Positions 1 through 6,085 of a stretch of 8,777 nucleotides of DNA are shown here, piece by piece. The translations under genes and the position numbers were made by a program. Each line of letters opens with the position of its first letter. Position 1 is the stretch's first letter. The stretch is from Planctomycetota bacterium. Its GTDB lineage: Bacteria; Planctomycetota; UBA8108; UBA1146. Location of the stretch: assembly GCA_002691835.1 (NCBI GenBank), contig NZJA01000046.1:1-8777 (forward strand). The letters are read 5' to 3'. The notes under the pieces were generated by a model. That model was not told where the DNA came from. It searched no databases and saw only the letters and a program-made list of their open reading frames with translations.

Positions 1-1071
1 CACGGCACACTGGATGAAGTGTCCGTCGTTCTTGAAGCCCTCGAATCCCGACGGCGAAGTGTCGGTCGATTGCAACATGGCTCAACATGGCTCATGGATC
101 GCGAGGGAATGGAGCAGGCCACACGGACCCGGGTCGCAGAACATAAAGCAAAGCGGATCCGTCACCACTTCGGTCAGGAAACAGTCATCGATCTCTGTTG
201 TGGGATTGGGAGCGATACCGCTGCCCTCGCCCGTCATGGATCGGTTATCTATGTTGATCGAGATCCGCTGAAAGTCGAACTGACCCGCTTCAATCTTTCT
301 GCCAGCCATTCGGATGCCGCCGCTCATCACCCCCTCGTTGCAGATGCGGAACGACTCCCCCTCCCTCCTCTGCCAATTCATGTCGATCCCGCCCGGCGTC
401 AGGGGGCTCGAAGGGTGTACGAATACTCCGAAATGATCCCGGGACCTGAGGTGATCGAGGGGCTCATCCAGCACCATGGATCTGTCGCATTGAAGTGCGG
501 CCCGGGTGTCGATATCGAGAATCTCCCTTCAGGAGAGGTCGAATGGATTCAGGATGGCAGCGATCTGGTCGAAGCCACTCTCTGGACCGGTTCATGGGCA
601 GGAAGTACTCGACGTACCGCGACCCTCGTCGATCGAAATCTACAGATCAGCGGGGAATTCCAACACCTTCAGCAGAGCTCTCTCAAAGAGCCTGCATACC
701 TTCATGAACCTTGTTCTGTCATCGAACGCTCCGGCCTTGTCGGGCATGTTCAGCCTGAAGTCGCAGCGGGAGAATGGCATCCTGGTCTCGGCTGGTTAGC
801 AGGGCAGGAAAATCGAACCAGTCCATGGTTCAGAACTTTCGCAGTCGTCGCCCAATTTGGCTGGCATGAAAAAAAAGTCGTCGACTGGTTTCGCCAAAAA
901 GGATGTGCCCCCAAAGCCATTAAAACTCGTGGAGTGAAAGAAGACCCTGCTCAACTGAGGCGTCGTTTTTCTGGAGATGCCGGTGATTGGATTCTCGCTC
1001 TGCTCCGCAGGGGACAGCGAATTGAAGCCTGTGTTTTGGAAGAACAAACTCACACCGAATCCTCAAAGTAA
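1..1071 (+). CDS. Class I SAM-dependent methyltransferase with C-terminal THUMP-like domain (5' partial)
   Basis: The frame is open to the first base of the window, so the true start lies upstream; a GTG at 19 is only the first possible start codon seen. Numbering from that GTG, the SAM-binding motif I is VIDLCCGIGSD (residues 56-66), followed by an acidic strand-2 motif YVDRDP (78-83) and a DPARR motif near residue 120, where the catalytic loop would be. The C-terminal 80 residues (about 265-345, with KAIKTRGVKEDPAQLRRR) resemble the THUMP-like domain found at the end of a bacterial methyltransferase family. The segment LMDREGMEQATRTRVAEHKA before motif I also fits that family, whose members normally carry a further helical N-terminus, here outside the window. 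The THUMP connection suggests an RNA substrate, but the target is not known to me. It ends in TAA, 6 nt from the end of the convergent oxidoreductase gene. Fold assignment is firm; substrate is open. Confidence 0.85.
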   Translation, partial: HGTLDEVSVVLEALESRRRSVGRLQHGSTWLMDREGMEQATRTRVAEHKAKRIRHHFGQETVIDLCCGIGSDTAALARHGSVIYVDRDPLKVELTRFNLSASHSDAAAHHPLVADAERLPLPPLPIHVDPARRQGARRVYEYSEMIPGPEVIEGLIQHHGSVALKCGPGVDIENLPSGEVEWIQDGSDLVEATLWTGSWAGSTRRTATLVDRNLQISGEFQHLQQSSLKEPAYLHEPCSVIERSGLVGHVQPEVAAGEWHPGLGWLAGQENRTSPWFRTFAVVAQFGWHEKKVVDWFRQKGCAPKAIKTRGVKEDPAQLRRRFSGDAGDWILALLRRGQRIEACVLEEQTHTESSK

Positions 1072-1094
1072 TCAGAGTTATTCCTGAGGATTCG
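1056..1094. terminator. Inverted repeat spanning two convergent gene ends, possible bidirectional terminator
   Basis: A perfect 10-bp inverted repeat, CGAATCCTCA (1056-1065) and TGAGGATTCG (1085-1094), encloses a 19-nt centre. Within the centre AGTAA (1067-1071) can pair with TTATT (1078-1082) with one G-U pair, leaving a 6-nt loop. The hairpin therefore covers the last codons and stop codons of both the methyltransferase (plus) and the oxidoreductase (minus). Because it is symmetric it would form in both transcripts. There is no T-tract on either side, so it is not a classical intrinsic terminator. The terminator role is inferred from the position between convergent genes. Confidence 0.4.
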
Positions 1095-2244
1095 TCGGAA
1101 CTGAGAAAGCTTGCGGAATCTCCCTGTCCCCCAAGATCGATTCCACTAACCAACGAGCAGTGAGGGGGCCGATCAGCAATCCGGTTCGATAATGTCCGGT
1201 CGCAACCCAAACATTTCGATTCTCAGCCAGTGGTCCTAACAGCGGGCCTCCATGTCGAAGTGATTTGGGACGCAGTCCAGCCCAATGCCGAATCACTTGA
1301 TCGGTCATCCCCTTGCCGAAGAAAGACTCCGCAGCCTCCACGAGCCGAGCTCGTCCAGTCTCCGTGGGCCGGGGATCCCTTTCTCTTCCTTCTCCTGTAT
1401 CGCCAACGCTGTTGCCAAACCATGAGATTCCTCCGGGTCCCGGAATCCATGAAAAGCGACTACGGTTTCCAGCAGGATCCTCAACATCTTTCAGAACCGC
1501 ATCGAACGTCACGATGTGCGGCGGAGCCGGAATATCGAGGGCGATCGCCTCGCCCCGAACGGGTTCGAGGGGCAATGGTGCCTGAAGATGTGGATCAGCA
1601 AGAGAAGAAGTCTCCCACCCTGCTGATAGCACGATGGGATGCCTTGAACTGGATTCGGGTACCTGAATCGGATGCGGAACTCTCACCTTTAAACCATCTG
1701 CCGTGGAATCCACTGAGATCTCACCCAGTTCGTGATAAATCTCAACTCCAAGTGCAAGGCAGGAGGCATGAAGAGCACGCATCATTCCTGCCGGGTCAAC
1801 GACGGCTTGGTGTTCGATAAAGACCCCAGCTGTCGGATTTCTTTTCATTGCAGGCAGTATTTTGGACAGCTCCTCTTTTTCAAGGATTCGAACAGCTCCC
1901 CCTGAACCATATAATTTTTCAACGGCTCGTTGAGGATTCCTGATCGTCTGATCACGAAGGTCCAACCCTCCACAAATCTTCAATCCGACGTCGATCCCCC
2001 CGCTCTCCTCTTTGAGGGATTCTGCAAATCGAGGCCAGTCTTCCCAACTCAGATGTCGAAGATCAAGGTACGGTGACCTGCGGTGATCCGGTGCCTTTAA
2101 AACCCCTGTGGCGGAATGCGTACAACCACCACCCGGCGCTCTCGTATCGAGCACCCGGACTGTCAATCCTCTCAATCGGGCTTCTCTGGCAACTGAAAGC
2201 CCTATCACTCCCGCTCCAAGGATCGTCAAACTTTCTGGCTTCAT
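1078..2244 (-). CDS. thiO: FAD-dependent oxidoreductase, glycine oxidase (ThiO)/DAO family
   Basis: Members of this family oxidise the amine of glycine or another small amino acid using FAD; in thiamine synthesis ThiO supplies dehydroglycine for the thiazole ring. The protein is 388 residues, close to characterised glycine oxidases of about 370. The N-terminus holds the Rossmann motif GAGVIG (10-15) and an acidic residue, Asp33, at the end of the second strand for the FAD ribose. The C-terminus holds HWAGLRP and, 28 residues later, GHYRTGLLIGP; arginines in these two places correspond to the carboxylate-binding and active-site arginines described for Bacillus glycine oxidase. I chose the ATG at 2244 because AGGAGAG (2254-2248) lies just upstream. 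A TTG at 2283 would add 13 residues but lacks such a site and would put extra sequence before the FAD motif. No thiamine genes are visible beside it, so the exact substrate is inferred and it could be another DAO-type amine oxidase. Confidence 0.8.
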   Translation of the reverse strand: MKPESLTILGAGVIGLSVAREARLRGLTVRVLDTRAPGGGCTHSATGVLKAPDHRRSPYLDLRHLSWEDWPRFAESLKEESGGIDVGLKICGGLDLRDQTIRNPQRAVEKLYGSGGAVRILEKEELSKILPAMKRNPTAGVFIEHQAVVDPAGMMRALHASCLALGVEIYHELGEISVDSTADGLKVRVPHPIQVPESSSRHPIVLSAGWETSSLADPHLQAPLPLEPVRGEAIALDIPAPPHIVTFDAVLKDVEDPAGNRSRFSWIPGPGGISWFGNSVGDTGEGRERDPRPTETGRARLVEAAESFFGKGMTDQVIRHWAGLRPKSLRHGGPLLGPLAENRNVWVATGHYRTGLLIGPLTARWLVESILGDREIPQAFSVPTNPQE

Positions 2245-2247
2245 GGA

Positions 2248-2254
2248 CTCTCCT
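2248..2254 (-). promoter_or_regulatory. Ribosome binding site of the glycine oxidase-like gene
   Basis: Read on the minus strand this is AGGAGAG, three bases (TCC) before the ATG at 2244. It supports that ATG over the upstream in-frame TTG at 2283. Confidence 0.65.
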
Positions 2255-2348
2255 GAGGGACATGTTGTGGATCGATCCGTCAAATCAACAGTGATAGAAT
2301 GGCATCAGCCAGCTGACGTGTCGAATGATACGTGCCTGCTGTCTCATC

Positions 2349-2353
2349 GGAGG
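2349..2353 (+). promoter_or_regulatory. Shine-Dalgarno GGAGG selecting a GTG start at 2358
   Basis: GGAGG lies 4 nt before the GTG at 2358. The in-frame ATG at 2325 has no purine-rich site upstream. Starting at the GTG also gives a textbook signal peptide, so this site decides the start of the large secreted protein. The 4-nt spacing is on the short side. Confidence 0.55.
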
Positions 2354-2357
2354 CTTT

Positions 2358-5300
2358 GTGAATCGACTCATCACCCTATGTTCGATCTTGCTTTTTAGCT
2401 GGGTTCCTTTAAGTGCACCCCTCAGTGCACCCCTCATGGCCCAGGCACCCAACGATGAATGCTCCGGAGCGGTTTCCATCAGCCCCGGAATAAATAATTT
2501 GGATTCGACCCTCGCGACGACTGGCACAGATCCGATCCCTGTCGACACCTGCCCTGGGACTGCACTGGGACAGGTCGCCTTCGATGTCTGGTATTCCCTG
2601 GAGGTTCCGGAATCCGGTCTGATGACGATCTCCACCTGCGACACTGTCAATTTTGACACCGACGTCATCGTCTACACTGGTTCCTGTGACAATTTAATCC
2701 CCCTCGCCTGTCATGGAGACTCGGCATCCTGTCTCGTTCAAGGAACCACCAACTCTTGGAATACCATCCTCTCTGACGTTTCTGTTGTCGTCGGTGAAAC
2801 ATTGTGGATCCGCATTGGGGGTTGGGGAGACCAGGACTTGGGAAGTGGCACCTTCGAATTGGAAATCGTTCCTCCGCCTCCGCCTCCTCCACCTCCTCCT
2901 CTTGTAGAGAATGATGAATGCCTGGATGCCAGCCCCGCTTTCGTCGGACTGAATCCCCTGGTGACCTCTGGAGCCACCACGAGTCAGGACCCCTATTCCG
3001 ATATCACCGGTTGCACCGCATTGGGCCAGATGTACTCCGATGTCTGGTTTCGCTGGACAGCTCCTGCAGCTGGAAATCTGTCGTTAAAGACATGTGACAG
3101 CGTCGACTTTGATACGGACTTGGTAGTTTACAGTGGTGAATGTGATGCCCTGACTCAACGAGCCTGTAGCGGTGATGAAAGTGATTGTCTTCTTCAAGGA
3201 TCCGCGACTCTCTCCTACAATTCGAGAATCGAGGGGCTCCCGGTCAACGAGGGGGAAATCCTGTATCTGCGATTGGGGGGTTGGGGCGACGGCCAATCGG
3301 GTTCAGGAGAACTCCTCCTCGAATTCGCTCCAGCCGCCATTTCTTCCGTCAGCGGGGTCTCTCATCCCGGATCCTGGGAGATCGAAGTCACGACGGAACT
3401 CGTAGCAGACTGTTCTGGACTCCTCTATTCCGTCAACGGATCAGAAACATTGGTGACAGGGCCTTTCTTCGCAGGCGACCTCATCATCGATACCTTTCCC
3501 ACTCTTCCCCAACCTTCGATGATGGATTTTTGCGTGGCACCCATCTTCGGGACGACTCCCGGGGTTTCCGAATGCTCGCAGGTCGCTGTTCTCGGCCCCA
3601 TCCTTGCGGAGTCCTGTGCGAGCTCTCTGGGCTTCATTCCGGATGCCGGAGAACCTCTGGAAATTCCACTGGTCATCAATGGGGATCCTGCTGCCAACGT
3701 CCTCGACCTGATCCTGAGCCTGGAAACCAATCACCCGGATGCGAGTCAGCTACTGGTTCAATTGATCGCACCCAATGGAACCACAGAGACACTTCACAAC
3801 CAGCCATTCAATGCGACTGGATCAGGTCTCAATCTGACCTGGTGGATGAGTGCACCACTCCCCGGTCAAATTTTTGACGATGGAGGATTCTGGCAACCAT
3901 CCTATGGCAATCTCTATTCCTTTACTGGACCTCTCCAGGAGGGAACCTGGACCTTGCGAATCTCTGATGAAGTTCCCGGTTTGCAGGGAGAGGTTCTTCT
4001 CACTTGCCTGAAGTTCTTTGACACTTCCGCAGTCCTCTTAACAGGCCAAGATCTCATCATCGGCGATGCCAACAATATTGTTCAGGTCGACCGCGATGGA
4101 AGCATCGCCAGCTTTGGAATGGAATCGGTGATCTGCAACGGAGGTTCTGATCCCCTTCATTGGTATGCCAATCCAGATCCCCGTCATCCGATGATGATCT
4201 TCAACATGTTCCGTGTCGATTCCGATCGGATCATTCAGATCGGCGGGTCTTGGGCCAAGCATGGCTGGAGCTCTGCACAGGCCGATGCCTGTGGATTCGG
4301 ATGTCAACCGAGCCCCACCAATCAGGAAACAGGAATCGGTTGCTCAGATACCTACGGCGCTTCCGGGAATGCTGCTCAAATCAATATGGGACCCCGTTCA
4401 GAGATCGATCCATGGACCGGATCATTTTCGTGGAGCGGATCCTTCATGTCGCAGGATACTGGTCCATGGAACCCTACAGAAGAACGCCTGAGCATTGAAG
4501 ACGTCGATCTCGACCCTTCCCAAAATCCTGCCTCTCAATTTGTAGCTGAGGTCTATGTCATCCAACCTGCAGATGAGGATCCATTCTCCAATCATGCTTG
4601 GGAACCCGTGACCGTCAGTGGGTCACCGGGAGGAACATGGGAGATCGATATGTCTGCAGTGGCTACCAATTCGCCGGTTCAGGAAGCCTGGCCAAATTCT
4701 GAGATCGTGACCGTTTCGCCATCTGGCACAGGAGATGGTCATCTTTTTCTGGCTTCAAAGGTCACCGAACTCAGCAATGGGACCTGGCAGTACGAATATG
4801 CTCTCTACAATCTCAATTTTGGAGCAGGGATTGGCGGGTTTGAGATCTCCGTGGATCCGGGTGTTGAGATCACTTCCCCACGATTCCATGCTCCCTTCAC
4901 AGATTCCCCCTTTTACTCAAGTACACCGTGGGAATTCATTCGTTCCGGAACCACTTTGCGATGGCAAACTCTGCCAGAATCGTTCGGATCTTCTGCCAAT
5001 CCCCTTCGTTGGGGCTGGCTCTACAACTTTGGATTTGTCGCGAATCAGGCGCCCACTTCTTCCACCGTCACATTGGAGAGCCATTTGAGTTCTCCATATC
5101 CAACACTCGAGGCCACGGTTCAAGCTCCGCCCCCTCCACCAGCGGCCCCACAGTTTAAAAGAGGGCTCTGTAATCCAGACAGTCAGTTGGATTTGAGTGA
5201 TGTCTTGTTTCTGCTCGATTATCAATTCAGCGGCGGATTAAAACCAGTGTGCCTAGATTCTTGTGACGGGAATGATGACGGGGCCATCGATCTCGGTGAT

Positions 5301-5429
5301 GCCATTTATCTTCTGGGATATCTGTTTATGGGACAGACTCCCCCTGCAGCCCCAGGGCCTCTGAACTGCGGAGTAGATCCGACCCCGGACACCTTGGAGT
5401 GCTCAGTTGCGAACCCCGACTGCCCCTAG
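2358..5429 (+). CDS. Large secreted multidomain protein: PPC-like repeats, P domain, planctomycete-type body, dockerin-like C-terminus
   Basis: An exported protein of about 1023 residues; no enzymatic domain is recognised, and its biological role is unknown. From the GTG at 2358, residues 1-30 form a Sec signal peptide (MNRLITLCSILLFSW core, probable cleavage after A-Q-A at 30). Two tandem modules follow (about 31-171 and 183-324), each beginning NDEC and ending in a GGWGD...GSG strand, separated by a ten-proline linker; they resemble pre-peptidase C-terminal (PPC) beta domains. Residues 327-414 look Ig-like. Residues 415-554 match a proprotein-convertase P domain (DLILSLETNHPDASQLLVQL; later EGTWTLRISDE). 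Residues 555-920 form a long region with GCSDTYG, MGPRSEIDPWTGSF and YEYALYNLN motifs, of a type I associate with planctomycete secreted proteins of unknown function. After a PPPPP linker, residues about 935-1010 are dockerin-like, with two EF-hand-type loops; the second (DGNDDGAIDLGDAIYLL) is canonical, the first degenerate. A surface or matrix protein binding calcium is a reasonable inference. An ATG at 2325 would add 11 residues and lacks an RBS. Confidence 0.85.
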   Translation: MNRLITLCSILLFSWVPLSAPLSAPLMAQAPNDECSGAVSISPGINNLDSTLATTGTDPIPVDTCPGTALGQVAFDVWYSLEVPESGLMTISTCDTVNFDTDVIVYTGSCDNLIPLACHGDSASCLVQGTTNSWNTILSDVSVVVGETLWIRIGGWGDQDLGSGTFELEIVPPPPPPPPPPLVENDECLDASPAFVGLNPLVTSGATTSQDPYSDITGCTALGQMYSDVWFRWTAPAAGNLSLKTCDSVDFDTDLVVYSGECDALTQRACSGDESDCLLQGSATLSYNSRIEGLPVNEGEILYLRLGGWGDGQSGSGELLLEFAPAAISSVSGVSHPGSWEIEVTTELVADCSGLLYSVNGSETLVTGPFFAGDLIIDTFPTLPQPSMMDFCVAPIFGTTPGVSECSQVAVLGPILAESCASSLGFIPDAGEPLEIPLVINGDPAANVLDLILSLETNHPDASQLLVQLIAPNGTTETLHNQPFNATGSGLNLTWWMSAPLPGQIFDDGGFWQPSYGNLYSFTGPLQEGTWTLRISDEVPGLQGEVLLTCLKFFDTSAVLLTGQDLIIGDANNIVQVDRDGSIASFGMESVICNGGSDPLHWYANPDPRHPMMIFNMFRVDSDRIIQIGGSWAKHGWSSAQADACGFGCQPSPTNQETGIGCSDTYGASGNAAQINMGPRSEIDPWTGSFSWSGSFMSQDTGPWNPTEERLSIEDVDLDPSQNPASQFVAEVYVIQPADEDPFSNHAWEPVTVSGSPGGTWEIDMSAVATNSPVQEAWPNSEIVTVSPSGTGDGHLFLASKVTELSNGTWQYEYALYNLNFGAGIGGFEISVDPGVEITSPRFHAPFTDSPFYSSTPWEFIRSGTTLRWQTLPESFGSSANPLRWGWLYNFGFVANQAPTSSTVTLESHLSSPYPTLEATVQAPPPPPAAPQFKRGLCNPDSQLDLSDVLFLLDYQFSGGLKPVCLDSCDGNDDGAIDLGDAIYLLGYLFMGQTPPAAPGPLNCGVDPTPDTLECSVANPDCP
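2412..2435 (+). repeat. Perfect 12-bp tandem duplication in the signal-peptide coding region
   Basis: AGTGCACCCCTC occurs twice in direct succession (2412-2423 and 2424-2435). It is in frame and encodes the repeated tetrapeptide block S-A-P-L, S-A-P-L just after the hydrophobic core of the signal peptide. The absence of any mismatch suggests a recent slippage duplication. Confidence 0.85.
2448..3335 (+). repeat. Two tandem PPC-like modules joined by a decaproline linker
   Basis: The modules (2448-2870 and 2904-3335) share an ordered set of motifs: NDEC at the start, LGQ...DVW, TCD-S/T-V-D/N-FDTD, VVYSG/VIVYTG, a CHGD/CSGDESDCL stretch with QG, then RIGGWGD/RLGGWGD and a closing GSG strand. 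The ten prolines between them are encoded at 2871-2900 by mixed CCT, CCG and CCA codons. The copies are clearly homologous in protein but diverged in DNA, so the duplication is old. Confidence 0.75.
5157..5426 (+). other. Dockerin-like double EF-hand C-terminal domain of the secreted protein
   Basis: The segment from FKRGLCNPD to the final CP holds two helix-loop repeats about 35 residues apart: NPDSQLDLSDVLFLLDYQF and DGNDDGAIDLGDAIYLLGYLF. The second loop carries the D-x-N-D-D-G-x-I-D spacing of a calcium loop; the first lacks the usual Asp at its opening position. It is followed by a cysteine-containing tail (NCGVDPTPDTLEC). Such tails end many large planctomycete exported proteins and may anchor or assemble them; their partner is unknown. 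Confidence 0.75.
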
Positions 5430-5446
5430 ATTCTTAAGCAACAGGA

Positions 5447-6028
5447 TTACTCGACATCACTAATCACGGACGCATGCAATGCCCAGCTTGTTCCCGCATG
5501 ATTCTCGACAACTTGATTCCAGTCATTACGAAGTAATTCCATATCAAACTTGTTTCCGAGATATGCTGCCATGCCTCTTCGGTAAAGAATCTCTGCGACC
5601 GCTGGACCTTCTGGAGCCAGAGACAGTGCCTGGTTGTACTCCTCTACCGCTCCCAAAGGATTTTTGCGTTCATGCTGGTCGATGGCCCGGGCAACATGAA
5701 TCTCGGCGATCAGTTCAGTTGTCGGTAGCCAACCGGTCCATTCGCGCAACAACCTTCTGCCATCACTGCTGAAGAATCGGATTCGAGGTGAAAACGGGAT
5801 TTTAGTCATCGAGGCGACGGTTTTAAAATCCGGATGGCGTTCTGTCACATTGATTTTCATCGGTGCTACGAGAGCTGTCGCTGCCTGTTGAAACTCGGGG
5901 TCAGGATACGTCACGGTATCCAATCTCTTGCAACCCAGTCACCCTGGCGCTTCCAGAATCACCAATACCGGACGCTGATCTTCTTCAGCGCTCTCACACG
6001 CAGTTTCAAACGTTGAAAACCAATCCAT
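5447..6028 (-). CDS. UxxC thioredoxin-like selenoprotein with C-terminal TPR-like helices (in-frame TGA read as selenocysteine)
   Basis: From the ATG at 6028 the frame runs MDWFSTFETACESAEEDQ, then RPVLVILEAPG, a TGA (5941-5939), then LGCKRLDTVTYPDPEF and on to TAA at 5447: 193 residues if TGA is decoded. This is a thioredoxin fold (residues about 1-105). Strand one is VLVILEAP, the active site is U30-L-G-C33 in place of CxxC, and KINVTE is the next strand. The cis-proline is in PFSPRIRFF, followed by the SSDGR turn and the TGWLPTTELIAEI helix. Residues 110-193 are helical and TPR-like (AVEEYNQALSLAPEG), ending NHAGTSWALHAS. There is no signal peptide, so it should act in the cytoplasm, presumably as a thiol or peroxide redox protein. 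GGGAG 6 nt before the ATG supports this start. The alternative start, TTG at 5923, would remove the active site. It is 57 nt downstream of the kinase/TPR gene. A nonsense mutation at the active-site Cys is the main alternative. Confidence 0.75.
5904..5941 (-). promoter_or_regulatory. Putative bacterial SECIS element with recoded UGA
   Basis: The UGA is at 5941-5939. After 23 nt comes GGATAC (5921-5916), loop CGTGAC (5915-5910) and GTATCC (5909-5904): a perfect 6-bp stem with a 6-nt loop. Bacterial SECIS hairpins lie inside the coding sequence just after the UGA, with a small apical loop that has a G in its first two positions; here the second loop base is G. The UGA-to-hairpin span is 38 nt, about the size of the E. 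coli fdhF element. GGGUU (5936-5932) could pair with GACCC (5902-5898) to form a lower stem with an asymmetric internal loop. The function is inferred; the pairing is seen directly. Confidence 0.6.
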
Positions 6029-6034
6029 CTGCTA

Positions 6035-6039
6035 CTCCC
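6035..6039 (-). promoter_or_regulatory. Shine-Dalgarno GGGAG for the selenoprotein ATG at 6028
   Basis: Read on the minus strand, GGGAG is followed by a 6-nt spacer (TAGCAG) and ATG. It fixes the start of the thioredoxin-like gene upstream of the TGA, which is hard to explain if translation really began at the TTG at 5923. Confidence 0.6.
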
Positions 6040-6085
6040 ATTCGAAAGATTAAAGAATCGAGCTCCCCGAAAAAGAAATTCAGAA

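Larger units (their letters stand above)
2245..2357. promoter_or_regulatory. Divergent intergenic region with presumed back-to-back promoters
   Basis: This 113-bp gap separates the starts of the oxidoreductase (minus) and the large secreted protein (plus), so both promoters must lie here or overlap the gene starts. On the plus strand TAGAAT (2295-2300) matches the sigma-70 -10 consensus at five of six positions, but I see no convincing -35 box at the right spacing. On the minus strand TTGACG (2279-2274) resembles a -35 box without a good -10 partner. No operator repeats or riboswitch-like folds are evident. The promoters are inferred from layout rather than shown by motif. Confidence 0.3.

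Noticed and set aside
82..477. Minus-strand open frame of 131 codons inside the methyltransferase gene
   Set aside because: It is antisense to the SAM-binding domain, has no recognisable motif, and looks like a reverse-strand shadow.
2871..2900. CCT/CCG/CCA run as a microsatellite or CRISPR-like repeat
   Set aside because: It is an in-frame proline linker between two domains; codons are mixed and there are no spacers.
3185..3877. Plus-strand 230-codon open frame overlapping the large secreted protein
   Set aside because: Arg- and Ser-rich translation typical of an out-of-frame reading; the main frame shows clear PPC-like and P-domain motifs across the same interval.
5406..5442. GTTGC/GCAAC inverted repeat after the secreted protein as a terminator
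   Set aside because: Only 5 bp with a 27-nt loop and no T-tract; too weak to call.
5921..5923. TTG at 5923 (minus strand) as the start of the thioredoxin-like gene
   Set aside because: It lacks a well-spaced Shine-Dalgarno sequence and starts in the middle of the thioredoxin active-site helix, losing strand one and the UxxC motif; the upstream ATG at 6028 has GGGAG at good spacing and family-like sequence follows it.
5939..5941. In-frame TGA read as tryptophan under an alternative genetic code
   Set aside because: All other genes use TGG for Trp with no internal TGA, and the position aligns with the first Cys of CxxC rather than a Trp.
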